The notes under the pieces: generated by a model | What the model was told of the DNA's origin: nothing | The model's database searches: none | Seen by the model: only the letters and a program-made list of their open reading frames with translations | Made by a program: the position numbers and the translations under genes | Assembly: GCA_022495995.1 (NCBI GenBank) | Contig: JAFEMH010000530.1 | Span: forward strand, 496,001-560,000 | Length of the DNA stretch: 64,000 nt | Reading direction: 5' to 3' | DNA from: Adenophora triphylla var. japonica | Taxonomy: Eukaryota; Streptophyta; Magnoliopsida; Asterales; Campanulaceae | Shown: positions 19,533 to 31,394 of the stretch, one piece after another | How positions within the stretch are numbered: position 1 is the first letter of the stretch | Layout of the letters: every line of letters starts with the position of its first letter

Positions 19533-21654
19533 TGTAAGTACCCAAATCGGCTCATACCTTCCAGGTTAATTTTCCCGGCAATTTCGGTAATTTTTCCGGT
19601 AATTCCCAGATTTTCCTAAAGTTCGGAACAATTCCGGGCTTGCTCCAAGCCTTTTAAGGGCTGAAGGGAATGCTTGGTGATTAAGAAACACGTTTTTCTT
19701 AAATCCCAAAACCCTTCTAGAAGGCCGCCACCTTGCACGTTTCTAGAAGAAGCCGGATACGGCTACTTATGTCGTGCGACATAATCGACGAGAGAAACCT
19801 TCTAGAAACACCTGCCACCTTGCATGTTTCTAGAAGAATCCGTAAGTGGCTACTTATGTCGTGCGACATAATCAGCCAGAGAGAGTTCTAGAACCATGCC
19901 ACCTTGCATGTTTCTAGAAGGAAACGATTATGGCTTGTTATGTCGTGCGACATAACAAGCCCATGCGGGCCGCCTATAAATAGAGGCCTTCACCTCTCAT
20001 TTTACACACACCTCTTCCACCCCTCGGTCCCCCTCTATAGGGAATACGCTCCAGTAAGCCTCCTCTCTCCTCACATACCCCTCAAATCAACCTAATCCTC
20101 CCAAATCCATCCCACACACACTTCCCACACACACACTTCCCACATACATCAAGAAATCAAGGAGTTCCCAAGGATCCAAGGCCTGAACTCGGTCTCAGGA
20201 GGAGGACGCTAGAAGGCTCCTATATCTAACTTGATATAGGAGTTGTGGATCTTCAAGGGTAACGAGTTTCTACCCCTTTTCCACTCTCTATTTTCCTTTG
20301 AATATAAAATCTATGTGTTACATGCATTGATAATATAGTATTCGATTAAAGTTGCATGCTTTAGCTTCATATTACCCGGATCCACATTTTATTTCATTAC
20401 ATTTCATATAAAATCTTCGTTTTGACTTGGTTTTTGCATGAACACTCAAGATGAGTGTGGATCCCTCATATCCACACCCTCTTGAAGTGTTCATTATTGT
20501 TAAACATGCTCCCTGAGATTTGTTTGTGAAGTAACTTGACCATTTTGGTGCCTTGTTACCTCTGCAAATCTCGGTTGTAAAGCCTCTGCAAAATGGCTAG
20601 TTATGTCACGCGGACACAGGCGGCCTATGTCACGCGACATAAGTAGCCGGTTGCGTAAGCTTCACGGTTTCAAGCCGTAATCGATGTTAAACCCCTTTAA
20701 GCTATAACCTGATGTCTATCTGCAATTTAGATAGTATCTATGTACATACTATGTCATCTTTTCATTAAAATATCATTCTCATACATAAAGGTGCATCCTT
20801 TAGACCTAAATCCCATTTTTCATGCATTAAAATCATTCCCTTTCCATTTTAAATCCCTTTTCACATTAAAGATGCACTCTTTGCACAAAGATCATTTCTT
20901 TACATAAAAAACATCCATTTGCAATCAAATGCATCATTTTCAAACCAAAAATGCCATCTTTTTGCTAAAATATCATTTTACATGCATTTCCCCCTTTTCC
21001 CCAACCTTGGAATGGACCGGTGTAAAAGTTCTCATCTTTGCATCATTCCTTCCATTAAAGGTTCCATATCTCTTTAGAAAGGGACACCTTGAACCCTATA
21101 TCTCCGATTATCGCTTAAGAAAGAGTATGAAGCCTCTATACGAGCTCGACCGTCTTAAAGCGTAGGATTGATGGGCTAAGGACATTCCTTCCTAAAGAAC
21201 CTCATCTTTGACCAAAAGAGAGTCATTCTCTCGATCACGCAAGTCCCGAGGGTCCCGAGGTTAAAATGCGATGATCACAAGTCACAAGATGAGGACGGGA
21301 TCATAATCCCAAATACATAAATTCCAAGGAATCCCGAGCGACAACCAACAAATGGTTTGTACGTCCGGAAGATAACTTGGGACATTCCCCCTTTTACTTT
21401 CAAACACATGCACACAAAGAAAGCACGCAAGCAAACACGATTAATGAAATCTAGGGAGACTTGCTCCGGCAAGGCACTTTGGGTGAACGCCAAACGTTCT
21501 TCCCAAGGGGTAACTTAACCTCCGAACCCATAAAACCTTTTTTTCAAAGTTTTGAGGTAATCAAAATGGCATGGCGACTCCGTTTTTCAAATAACTCGGA
21601 TGTCTTCAAACTCGCGTGAATCCAACAAACAAAAATTTTGGGCACACATTCACA
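19533..21654 (+). repeat. Element A 5' LTR
   Basis: TGTAAGTACCC...CACATTCACA. U3 holds a ~85-bp module repeated three times. Each has a TTCTAGAA pair (19715/19741, 19800/19828, 19886/19912) with GCCACCTTGCA between, followed by the palindrome TTATGTCGTGCGACATAA at 19767-19784, 19854-19871 and, in 30-bp form, 19932-19961. TATA is at 19975-19982. A second pair of related sites (TATGTCACGCGACATA type) lies downstream at about 20600-20642. Degenerate GCATCCTTT repeats run 20750-21000. Confidence 0.97.
19767..19982 (+). promoter_or_regulatory. Element A LTR promoter with triplicated palindrome module
   Basis: Three TTATGTCGTGCGACATAA palindromes have centres 87 and 84 bp apart; the last (19932-19961) is extended to 14-base arms beginning GGCTTG and ends 12-13 bp before the TATA box. 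The TTCTAGAA pairs between them fit the nTTCnnGAAn core of a heat-shock element. The 3' LTR repeats the arrangement at 32640-32906. Confidence 0.75.
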
Positions 21655-23712
21655 GTTTGGCGACTCCGCTGGGGATCATCCCAAAGGAGAAAAGCTTTAT
21701 TTTCAAAACAAAAAGTCGATACTTGGTATATAGGTGGACCCCACTTACCCTTCCTGTATCGCTCCCTAACCCGGAGCTTGGGATAACAAGGTGGTTTAAC
21801 AATCCCACGTACCAGTATCCCTTTTTTCGAAAAAAATAATTTTAAGAAAAAATATAGAAGAAAGCTTTTCCCTTTGAGCGGGTTAGACTCCCATCGCCGA
21901 TTTCATTAATCGTGCTTGCTTTCTTTACCTTGCATTGCATCATTTGCATCTTGGAATCTGTGCATACTTTGAACGGGAAATAACCCGAAAAATAGCAAAA
22001 GGAGTGGAACCTGGAAAATTGATCCATGCAGTCGTGCGGCTCAATCCTCATTGGATTCTGACCGGGCAACCTCAGTGGCAATTCCACCAGGAAAAATCAT
22101 GGTTAATCTGGCAGTCCTAGCAGCTTGGGGCTACTCAGCTCCATGGTTGGCCCCAGGGCTCCCAGAAAATTTACGTGGCTTATGTGTTGCATTTTCCCCG
22201 TCCCGAAAATCATTCCTTTAAAACACATTATGAAAATCTCTGTTTTAACTCAAAAAGGAACATTTTTAGGAGACCGCACACTACGCGCACCTGATATATC
22301 CTGTACACTTTTGCACGCACGTCCTTCAAACCCGAGGGTGGTTCCAGCTGCGATCACGGACAGCCTTACGATGCTCCCGGCGCACACGGAATCATCCCAA
22401 CCTCCCCATGGCGGCCGGTGTCGACCAATGCACGGTCCCGTGTCACACGTTTCAAAACCGTGACTTTTGGTTGGTTTTTGGTCTAGTCCGTGTCATATAG
22501 CCCATTGCATACCCACGTAAAGGTCAAGCCTTAGCTCATAACGGAAGCCAAGATTTTCGCTCAAGCGAAATTCTGCCGAAATTCCGACAAGGGAAAAAAT
22601 CGGTGGGATCTTGACTCCGACATTGACTATTGACCTTGACCCACACGGAATGCGTAAGAGTCAAAGCCGAGTCTTTGCCAAAAAAAAATAAAAAGATCTT
22701 TCGCTCAAGCGAAGCTCTGCCAAAATTCCGATAAGGAAAAACTGGCAAGATCTTGACCGGCATTGACTTCGATTCCGACTCACGCACTGCGTATGCAACG
22801 AAGTTCAATGTGACACTGTGTCATCCGGCTTTTGCCGCCCGACCCATGCCTATTATATTCTCGGACATTACCGAAAGTCAAAAAACGTCATTCGCTCAAG
22901 CGAAACTCTGTCAAAGATCCATCAAGGCAGAGAGACGAGACTTTCCCGGTATTGCCTTGACTATAATCCGCATCGCTCGTGCGTTGAAAGGTCCTATGAC
23001 CCGCTAGACCCGTTAGGAGCGTTCTTTACTCTCGGTTGGTGGGATCCGCGTGCCCTATAGGACCCTCGCCCGGGGCTGTCCACCCTGGGAGGTCGAAATA
23101 CAGGTGGAATACGAGGGGCTTATAGACGTAGTGACGGAACCCACTGATCCAGATCTAGAGTAGTTGCGAAAAGAAGGGCAAACCCCATTTTCCAACCAAA
23201 TAGAAATAAATAAAAGACATTGTTTTAAGTAAACTTGAACAATTAGTGTAATCATAATTGCATGTTCCTATCTCTGAAATCCCTAATCGAGACCTTTTCG
23301 GTCCGATCTCCGTTTTCCTCATCCCGACCTTTCATGGTCAAATCCCTAATCGAGATCTTTACGGTCCGATCTCCGTTTTCCTCATCCCGACCTTTCATGG
23401 TCAATCCCTAAATCGAGACCTCCTCGGTCCAATTTTCGATTTCCCATCTCGACCTTTCAAGGTCTCATCTTTTCCGATCAATTAGGATTAGGAGAAAATG
23501 CGTTTCGAGCAAAAGTTAAAGCGATAAGGGCATGTTACTTGAGCTTTCAGTCTAAACACTTACCTTCGAGTCTAAACCTTACCTTCAAGTCTAAACCTTA
23601 CCTATCCCCGAGTCTAAACCTTCCCTATCCCTTTCCCGCAGCGAAAAAGAAGTGAGCGAGAGTACTGGGTCAGCGGCTTTTCGTTCGGACGGTTCATCGG
23701 CTCGTAGAGTCG
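21655..23712 (+). other. Element A primer site and structured leader
   Basis: Primer site TGGCGACTCCGCTGGGGA is at 21658-21675. A palindrome pair at 22031-22040 (GTCGTGCGGC) and 22061-22070 (ACCGGGCAAC) is 30 bp apart. Hairpins with TCAA loops lie at 22555-22570, 22700-22713 and 22891-22904 (TTCGC-TCAA-GCGAA). The closed domain spans 23039-23144. Three short direct repeats of a TCGAGACCTTTTCGGTCCGA type lie at 23288-23420, with self-complementary GACC...GGTC. Non-coding. Confidence 0.82.
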
Positions 23713-25125
23713 AATGGCGGATTTGGACGAAACGGTGAGGGTATGGGAAATCGGATGATTAGGAAGGAAGAGTTAGTCCTGGCTTTGGAAAATGCCCAAG
23801 GATCACGAAGAGCAAGTCATTGCTCATCGGTGCTCTTCGCCGCAATGGAATCCAAGTAACAATTGAGTCCAACGGTTCTCTGGTAGTGGTCGAAGATGAG
23901 ACTCCAGAAGTAGCCATCTCAGTTCCCCCAGCCTATAACCAATACCTTCCTCCATCCACATATGATCCCTTGCCAAGGACCACTTCTCCTCAGTCCTTTC
24001 CAACATCCCAGCTCATCAGGGCCCCATCGCCCTCAGCTCCTCAGAACGGATTGAACTTCACCCCACTTATCCCTCGGTCTCGGCCAATACACCGCGGTTT
24101 ATGCTCCAACCTCACATAATCAGTTTGAGATATGTGGCTATGTTCTCAAGCCCCTATACCCGCCTGAATGTGATCATGAGTTACCAAAAGATGAACCGAG
24201 TTTTCAGCCGTTACCTACCTGGACTTAATGAATTCAGCCGTCGGTTCGCTACTACAAGTCCTGTTGCCGATTCCGTAGCCCAAGAGTCCCCGATTGACCC
24301 CTATGTGGCAATGTTGATAGAGCAAGTGAAACAGATGCAAGAGAAGCTTGACCTCATGATGAGTATCAATACTCCCTTGACCCAAGATGTCGGACCGGGC
24401 AAAGAAATGACTCCACCGAGCATAACCCAATACCAAGCAAAGAACCGTATCGCTCAAGACCGCACCTCACAAAGGAAAGAATGTCACGCCTTCCTTCACC
24501 AAATCCAACAGTGGAACCAATTGGACAATGGGAATCGAGTTTTGAGAATAACAAGGTCCCCCGAAAACCTTGCTCCTTTCACTTCAACAATACGAGAGAT
24601 GCCTTTAAGCAAGATTACGGAAGAGCTAGTGAAAGAAAACTCGATAAAGCCACCTGGAGAATTGGAAGCCCAGGAACCCCAAGTATTCGGTTGGATGAGT
24701 CCAAGCATTGCCTTTTCCATCAACACCATGTGGCCTGCACAACACCGACAATTGCACCGCTTTGAGGCATGAGATCCAAAAGTTGATAGAAGATGGGAAG
24801 CTTGAGAACCTCCATGGGCCAAAGACGAAAGTTATGACAAGAGGTCAATTCAAGAAGTGCAAGGTCGAAACGTCGGCTGATGATTTTGGGATGCCCATGA
24901 GCAAAGTTTTCAACGATTTGGTGAAACGAAGCCTTCTCACACCTCTCGAGAATCATAAGCCAAGAAACCCAAATAGAGTTGACAGGCCAAGTTACGTGAG
25001 TACCACAAGCATTATGGTCATGTGACAGACAAGTGTGTGGAGTGAAGAAAGAAATTCGGTGGGCGATCTACGAAGGAAAGCTCAAGCTCCCCTGGCAGTC
25101 CCAACCCGCGAAGAGTAACTAGACT
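23713..25125 (+). pseudogene. Element A gag, core deleted and knuckle region doubled
   Basis: ATG at 23713 (MADLDETVRV), then shifts. Frames read GALRRNGIQVTIESNGSLVV, EDETPEVAISVPPAYNQ and IDPYVAMLIEQVKQMQEKL, but the capsid-core segments present in B (FRMPEIEKFNG to FLEKYKANL) are missing. The tail occurs twice: DESKHCLFHQHH followed by HEIQKLIEDGKLE (about 24700-24800), then DFGMPMSKVFNDLVKRSLL, RNPNRVD and a second HYGHVTDKCVE with AIYEGKLKLPWQ (24880-25100). Stops are frequent. It cannot make a working capsid. Confidence 0.8.
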
Positions 25126-27589
25126 AGGGTTTACCTATCCTTAAAAAAAAAAAAAAGGAAGAAAAAGAAAAATAGTCTCTCGCCAACCTTCGTAGGTCCT
25201 AGTATTTTTCCTTTCAATTAAGTCCTCTACGGACATTGTATTGAATCTTCAATTTTCTATAAAAGAGTCTTCTTCTTTTCTTGCTAGACTTAAGACATTA
25301 TTTGCACACCTACATTACATTTAATGAAATGGTTTTATTTTATATGATCACTTGCATTGCTCAACGAACAATCTCTCGAAATAATTAACGTTACGATTAA
25401 TCGGTGTGAGAAAGTCAACTAATGCCATCAAGCCATACACTTTCCTTACCCCACAAAAGGCCTTCATCAAAGCCATACACTTTCCCAAACCATGTCCACC
25501 TTCATCTTGACCAAGTCAACGACGGCGACAACATCAAGGAACGACAAAAAGGCCACTCGGCTTCGAAAGATTGACCCCGTGTCGACAACAACCTAGGGGC
25601 TTGGCTTAGACTTCAAGGGTATCAAGAATGTTCAAGCGGGGGCTCGCCTTGGTCCTCGGGTGCTCTAGAAAATAAAAAAAAAAAAAGAAAAAAAAAATGT
25701 GTGTAGTGCAAAAAGAGTAATACCCGGCTAGACCGAAAATCCCAAAAAAGGGCGAGTCTAGGCAAAAAACGAGGTTGCACATAAAAAAAAAAAAAAAAAA
25801 TTTTAGTGCAAAAAGAGTAATGCCCGGCTAAGTGAAAATCCCAAAAAAGGGCGGTCTAGGCAAAAACGGGGTTGCACATAAAAATAAAAAGAAAAAGAAA
25901 ATGAGGCCAAGGACCCGGCACCGCCCATCAAAAGCTTGACGGACGAGGCAAAATCAAAGCTCAAGGAATGAAAGTTGTCGATAACAATGGGGCGGTCGAA
26001 GCAAAAGCGAAGCATTTCATGAGCCTTTAGGCATATGCAAGTCCTTTCTCCCCCAATGAAAGACGAGAATCGAAAGCAATTGAAGCGGCCGTCCAAGAAT
26101 GACTTGGTCAAGGAATCATCCCGAGGCCCATGCCTCATCATCCGATCTTCTCATCCTAGCCTTTTCACTAAAGGAACCACAAATCCCATTTCCCAAAACA
26201 GTCAGGCCAAGGCCGAACTACGGCGACTGAGCTCCTCACAATGAGGGGAACGTAGGCAACCAAAGAATGGTCCGGTCATAAGCATATCCAAATTACCGAA
26301 AACCCGGTCTCATCAAATGACTTCTCCCATGGACACAGTCAAATCCCGAGAAAACCCGGTCTCATCAATGACCTCCTGTACACAAACCTTTCTTTTCACA
26401 CCCAGCCCAACCTTGATCCGCGACATTGGTTGACTTTCTCCTCATGATTAATAAGAATGTTTGTTCATATCGAGATTAGTGGTTGAATAACCCGAACATT
26501 AATAAAGGGTTTTAAGCAATCTTGTGATCATTGTAAATAAAACAAGTTTTCGAGATGTCTTGACAAGTCTTCCTTTTCTACATCTTAGGAAAGATAGCGC
26601 TAAACACGATTTTACGTCGGCGGGGCTTCCATACACTTTTACCAACCTTTCTACGCTTATACTCTCTCAAAAGAGTCAAACCCAAAGCGAGTTTTGTGCC
26701 TACATTGAATAAGGCCGTCGAAATAACACAAAAATCGGGATCTATTCCCACTTTTCGAAAAAATATGCCCCTGCATGTATATATCTTCCTAAAAGTTCTT
26801 CTCTTCGTCCACATCTTCTTAAGGTTGGTGAGTGACTAAAAAAAAAAAAAAAAAAAAAGAGAAAATAAAAAAAAAAAAGGAAGGAAAAGGATAGGTTTTC
26901 CCTCTTCTGCTACAATTCGCATTAGGGCTGCCTCGAAAAACTCTGTCAAAGCATTCCTTTAAACTGGGGCTTCTTTAGACATTTTCGGGGTTCGCATCGG
27001 GTTCTTCACTAGGTCCCTAGATGGATTCAGTCTTGGTCAGATCAATTTCAGAATCACGTTCGCAATACCAATCGGATTGGGATTTTTATTAGGTCACCCA
27101 GGCGGGGCTTCGCCAAGTCACTTCGCTTGCTCAGCTCATTCGACCAAGGTTTTGCCAATGAAAGAATCTTTCCTTACTTCAACAAGATATGGGGCTTTTG
27201 CAGAGAGTATTTCCTTAGACCGGGGCTTCGATAAGTTGCATCCATCCCTAGAAGAAAGGTTTGGTCACTCCAACATCTGCTTTGGTTGTAAAAGCCTGTC
27301 AGCATCAGCTTCAAGCGCCAGAGTTTAAGAAAAGGACCTTAGTCAAGACCCGAGGTTTAAACCCAGTCTCAGCCCAAGAAGGAATTCTCGCCCACGTTGA
27401 CAACAAAGCGGTTCGGTCCGCACCCAGGGATACTGACCCCACCTGTTTGAAACCCGTCTCAAACAATTCCCAAATACATTCCATATGTATATCCAAACCC
27501 AGTCCCTACCATGTTTCCAGAAAAAAAAAATCACCCCTAGGCTCAAGTAACGTGCCAATTGCTAATGATAACATTTTCTCCCAAAAGTG
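25126..27589 (+). other. Element A non-coding interior with duplicated RNA-like module
   Basis: No RT, RNase H or integrase similarity was found in any frame. Two copies of the GTGCAA...TTGCAC module are at 25706-25780 and 25806-25877, between A-runs. The post-pol block seen in B recurs at about 26217-26270 (GGGGAACGTAGGCAACC and GTCCGGTC). Several GGGGCTTC words lie between 26960 and 27230. The two longest frames (27077-27328, 27261-27659) match nothing I recognise and have no support. Confidence 0.7.
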
Positions 27590-28300
27590 CCTTCGAGATA
27601 ACTCTAGGCGACAGTTTCCTAATTGTCAAAACGTCGAAAATCCTAGACATCATTCCTAACTGTCTAGGTAAAGTTTGAACTACGATCAAGGCTTGATTCC
27701 TCCGGGATACGTAGGTAGCCTTTCATAAAGGTCCAGCCATCTGACCACTTTGGTCACCTTTTTCTTCCTCCACTCTCCAATGGTGCGTAAGCTTTTCATA
27801 AAAGTCCAATTTTATGACCATATTGGTCACCCTTTTTTGATTTGGAACATTTCTATGAAGGATTGGTTGCTTGACCTCCTAGGTCACCCCATTTCCATCC
27901 TTAAGGGGCCAATATCTCTTTGCCATTGTCCCAAGGAGACCAGGTTTGTGACCTATTTGGTCACCCAATTCCAACCTGTGTCGGCAATTCCAGTTCAAGG
28001 TCAAAAGGTAAGGGAAGTGCAGTCTTGGCTACTTATGTCACGCGACAAAACTGGCCAGTTGGCTACTTATGTCGTGCGACATAACTAGCCACATCAGACA
28101 TCAGACATCAGCAACTTCCTGCTTTCCCCAGGGCACTCCCCGACTTGTCAATGGCTGTAAATACCATCCATTCACCTCTCAAATGCATAAGGAAGGGTTC
28201 ATTTACCCCATACACACTCATGCATTCATTTACAAGCTAAAAATCCATCCAAGTCATCCATTCAAACCATTTGTACATACAAAGTAGATCAAGTCCAAAA
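27590..28300 (+). repeat. Internal copy of pre-LTR block plus LTR promoter remnant in element A
   Basis: The segment repeats the block that precedes the 3' LTRs: CTAGACATCATTCCTAACT, GAACTACG, GATTCCTCCGGGATACG, and GACC-N5-GGTCAC near 27737, 27813, 27866 and 27946. Two family palindromes follow, TTATGTCACGCGACAAAA (about 28033-28050) and a 30-bp one (28061-28090, TTATGTCGTGCGACATAA core). A TATA-like TGTAAATACC near 28153 and CATTCACCTCTC resemble the LTR promoter and start. It looks like the junction of an older, shorter element end to which the PMD segment was added. Confidence 0.6.
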
Positions 28301-28388
28301 GTTGTGCATAAAAAATAATAATAACATGTGTTTTCCCCAAAGGGGGTACAATAGCCAAAAAGTCATAAATGTCTAAGGGGAAAGGGGG

Positions 28389-30826
28389 CTACTCTGAATC
28401 CTCTCCATCACCCTCTTCATCACCCTCCTCATCTCCATCCTCGTCGTCATCCTCAGCCTCCTCTGGCTCATCATCAGGGTCGTCCGAAGGTGCCTCGTAG
28501 GCTATGGTCCCCGTGCGATAGTAGTCGTCGAGCTCGGTGATAACAGTAGAGTCAAGCTCATGAGTACGTGGCCGTCTCGGCTCCACCATCCTCATCCTCA
28601 TCATCATCGTCAATCTCAATGGAGTGCAGTAAAGAGGCACATTTGCGATCTTTGTCGGCGTCGGTCCTCTAGTGCTCCCGCGGTGCCCACGTCATCGGAG
28701 CGGCTCTTCTTCCTTCTCGGTTGGCCGAGGTGGAGAGATATCAATCGAACCACTGTGACCGGCACTGATTCTTCCGAAACTCATGCCTTTACGGAGCTTG
28801 CCAATCATGCCCACGCCGCCGGTATATGCCACTGGTCAAATGTACGTAAGCTTTGAGCGGGGGAACTGTTACAAGCGAGACATAAAAAGCGTCGAGAATG
28901 CGGTTCTTGATAACAAAAAGAGATGCAAGCAATCCAAAGAGGCGTAAGGAACGGTACTTACGGATCTAGAACCTCGCGGGAGCACCGGATGAGGATGAGT
29001 GGGACATATCAATGTGAGCTCGCCTCATGCGACCGCCACCCCGATAATCCCAATGAAAGTCGGGGCAAAGGAGGTCTAGCTACGTAGCCGATCGAAGGCC
29101 TGCGCTATGAGCACCATAACCAACCCACTGGTCTGTGGAGCGAAGATGCATGGCCACGTACATAGTATAGTCCCCCTCCCGTGTGTAAAGATGTGCCGCC
29201 ATGCCTACGATCAAAGCATCTACATTCTCCAGTGGCGAGGCAACCACATCCTAGGCGGAGGATCATCGGGGATCCGAGCGTGCCTATTCGGCCCATGCTT
29301 TGTCTATACACCCTCTCTCCTAGATACAAGGCGTCTCAGGACAAGCCCGCAGTGGCTTGCGACACTCGTGAAGTGCGCGGCGTGATCTAAATCCAAAGAG
29401 CCATAACGACCGGTCCGGGGAACAAGCTCATCCTCTGTGGAACCCCTCTCGGGCATGTCAACGTATCATGATAAGAAGCGGTAATCCTGCACCTCGAGCC
29501 CTCCGGCGTCTGGTACATTTCTGGCATCCTTCGTCCACCGACGAAGAGCGGGAAAAGTGGTGGCGAGAAACTCATCCTTGATACTGCCACTCATAACGGC
29601 CAAAATACTCGTATGCCCAAGCACGAAAAGGAGAAGAAGAAGTCAAAACAGGGAAAACAAGGGATATAATGAAATGCGCTAAGGAAAAGAGATCAAGGTG
29701 AGAGAATACCTCGAAAGCCGGATGAAAGCGGTGAAGTACTTCGCCTTCCCTCGGCGACGTCATCTAGGGCCGGATACATCTCGGCTAAGCCTTTGCCTCC
29801 CCCGGAGACAGATTCCCGACGGTATCCCGGGCTCTCAAAAGCTCCAATAGTGAAACCAAGGCGGTAGATGCGGCTGTTAATGAACGGCATGTCGGAAAAG
29901 CCCACCCATACAAAAGCTCTAGCCAATCTCTCGGCTCTCGGCGGCTCTCAAGCAAGGGATCATCTACCACAGGTGTAGTCCCACTGCTCTGCCCCTCAAT
30001 CGGGCCATGTAGCACCCCCAACTCATATCCATTCCCCTTCTTGATCCAGAACGAAACCAAGTAAGCCCATAAAATCATCATCGGCAATAAGTGCAGGGCT
30101 CGACTCCTGTACGAGGCTCCTACATGTAGAGCGGCTCATCCGTAAAAGGCGATCTGTGATGACCGCAAAGTCCGGTGGAGTGGCGTCGTCTCACCCCAAG
30201 AGAAGTGAAATGAGTGAGTGGTCTCCCACGAGAACTCTCTGAATGCCCTCACTAGATCCACACTCCTCTGAGTGCCCCAGATGGCCTTCGCCATCTCAAA
30301 AAATTGCCCTAGCCCGGCGGCGTAAATCGGGCCCTTAGGCGGAGTCCACTTGCTCCTGGCTGCACCCGGCAAGCTATCCCTAGCCTCGCCAACTCACCTC
30401 GGGGAGCCACGGGTGCGCAATCCCTGCAAGAAAACATGGCACAAGTATCAATATTTCGTGCTATTTCTTGAAATCATCTCAAGCAAAAGTAGGTCAAAAT
30501 GGATCAATGTATGGCATGCATTTACGCATTACATTTCCTAGATTCATTCATGTTCACAGGCCAATCCATATGAAGTTCAAATGCAGTCTGAAGAAAAACT
30601 CAGTTCAAATCAATTTCGCACAAATTGAAAATTTTTCAAGAAACCCTAGGTTTCTTACCTCTTCCTTCTTCGTGACATCCGAAGTATGCTCATTGAGCTG
30701 TGGGTAAAAATCTCCCCTTGGTGCTTCCGGAAGAAACGGCCGTTGATTCCTTTGCACCCCCTTTCTCCGAGCAGCTAAATTGGCGTGTTGAGAACCCCTC
30801 TTGGTCGGATAGAGCCTAGGAGGCAT
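28389..30826 (-). pseudogene. PMD gene carried antisense in element A
   Basis: Exon 1 is 30826-30659, 56 codons, basic (MPPRLYPTKRGSQ), ending phase 0 at GAG|GTAAGA. The acceptor TTGCAG opens exon 2 at 30423, in phase: GPIYAAGLGQFFEMAKAIWG, FREFSWETTHSFHFSWGETT, then after a shift near 30185 the central PMD part (LHLLPMMILWAYLVSFW, EPRDWLELLYGWAF). WAYEYFGRYEWQYQ (near 29630-29590) and FPALRRWTKDARNVPDA are C-terminal PMD landmarks. The last open piece (28640-28389) is strongly acidic (DPDDEPEEAEDDDEDGDEE). A TGA near 30394 and several shifts disable it. The most complete PMD architecture of the three. Likely nuclear; role in the element unknown. Confidence 0.75.
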
Positions 30827-30991
30827 TCTTCAATTGAATCGGACTAAGAAGTGTTGGATTTCTCTCGATTTCCTTCGAATCCCCCTCTCTGATGTTCGCC
30901 CTCTCTCTTCTCACTGTCGCCTCCCTCTCAATTTCAAGCCTAATTAAATTTCAAATGGCGACTGTGCGTATTTTTAATAAATCTGTCCACA

Positions 30992-31024
30992 GGGCCTGTT
31001 ATGTCGTGCGACATACTAAGCCCC
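30992..31024 (-). promoter_or_regulatory. Family palindrome upstream of element A PMD gene
   Basis: TATGTCGTGCGACATA (31000-31015) is flanked by GGGCCTGT and CTAAGCCC, a slightly decayed copy of the 30-bp palindrome next to the LTR TATA box. It lies about 175 bp before the PMD start codon at 30826. It is single here, unlike the pair in B. Confidence 0.68.
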
Positions 31025-31394
31025 TGTGGCTGATTTTTACAATTTTGCCCCTAAAGGCTCCATTTTACAATTTCGTCCCCCGTAGGCCTGTTTTATCCTT
31101 TGTGCCACTGGCATTTTCAATCAAATTTTCCCTCCAATGCCCCCCGAGGCTTATTTTACAAGTTTACCCCCTCGTGGCTCATTTTATTTGCCTTTGGCAT
31201 TTTTAATTCACTTCTTTTACAAAAATAATCAGGATACATCCCAGTTTTCTTTACAAAAAATTATTCGGGTGCGTCCCACTTTTCTTTACAAAAACTATTG
31301 ATTCCTTCCAACTTCTCTACAAAATCCAACCTTTTTCGCAATCTCCGTTATTCCGTTATAACGGGATAACGCTAGGTGACAACCTCCGAATGGT

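Noticed and set aside
27077..27659. Two plus-strand frames of 83 and 132 codons in element A
   Set aside because: No recognisable domain, no splice or promoter support, composition like the surrounding non-coding DNA.
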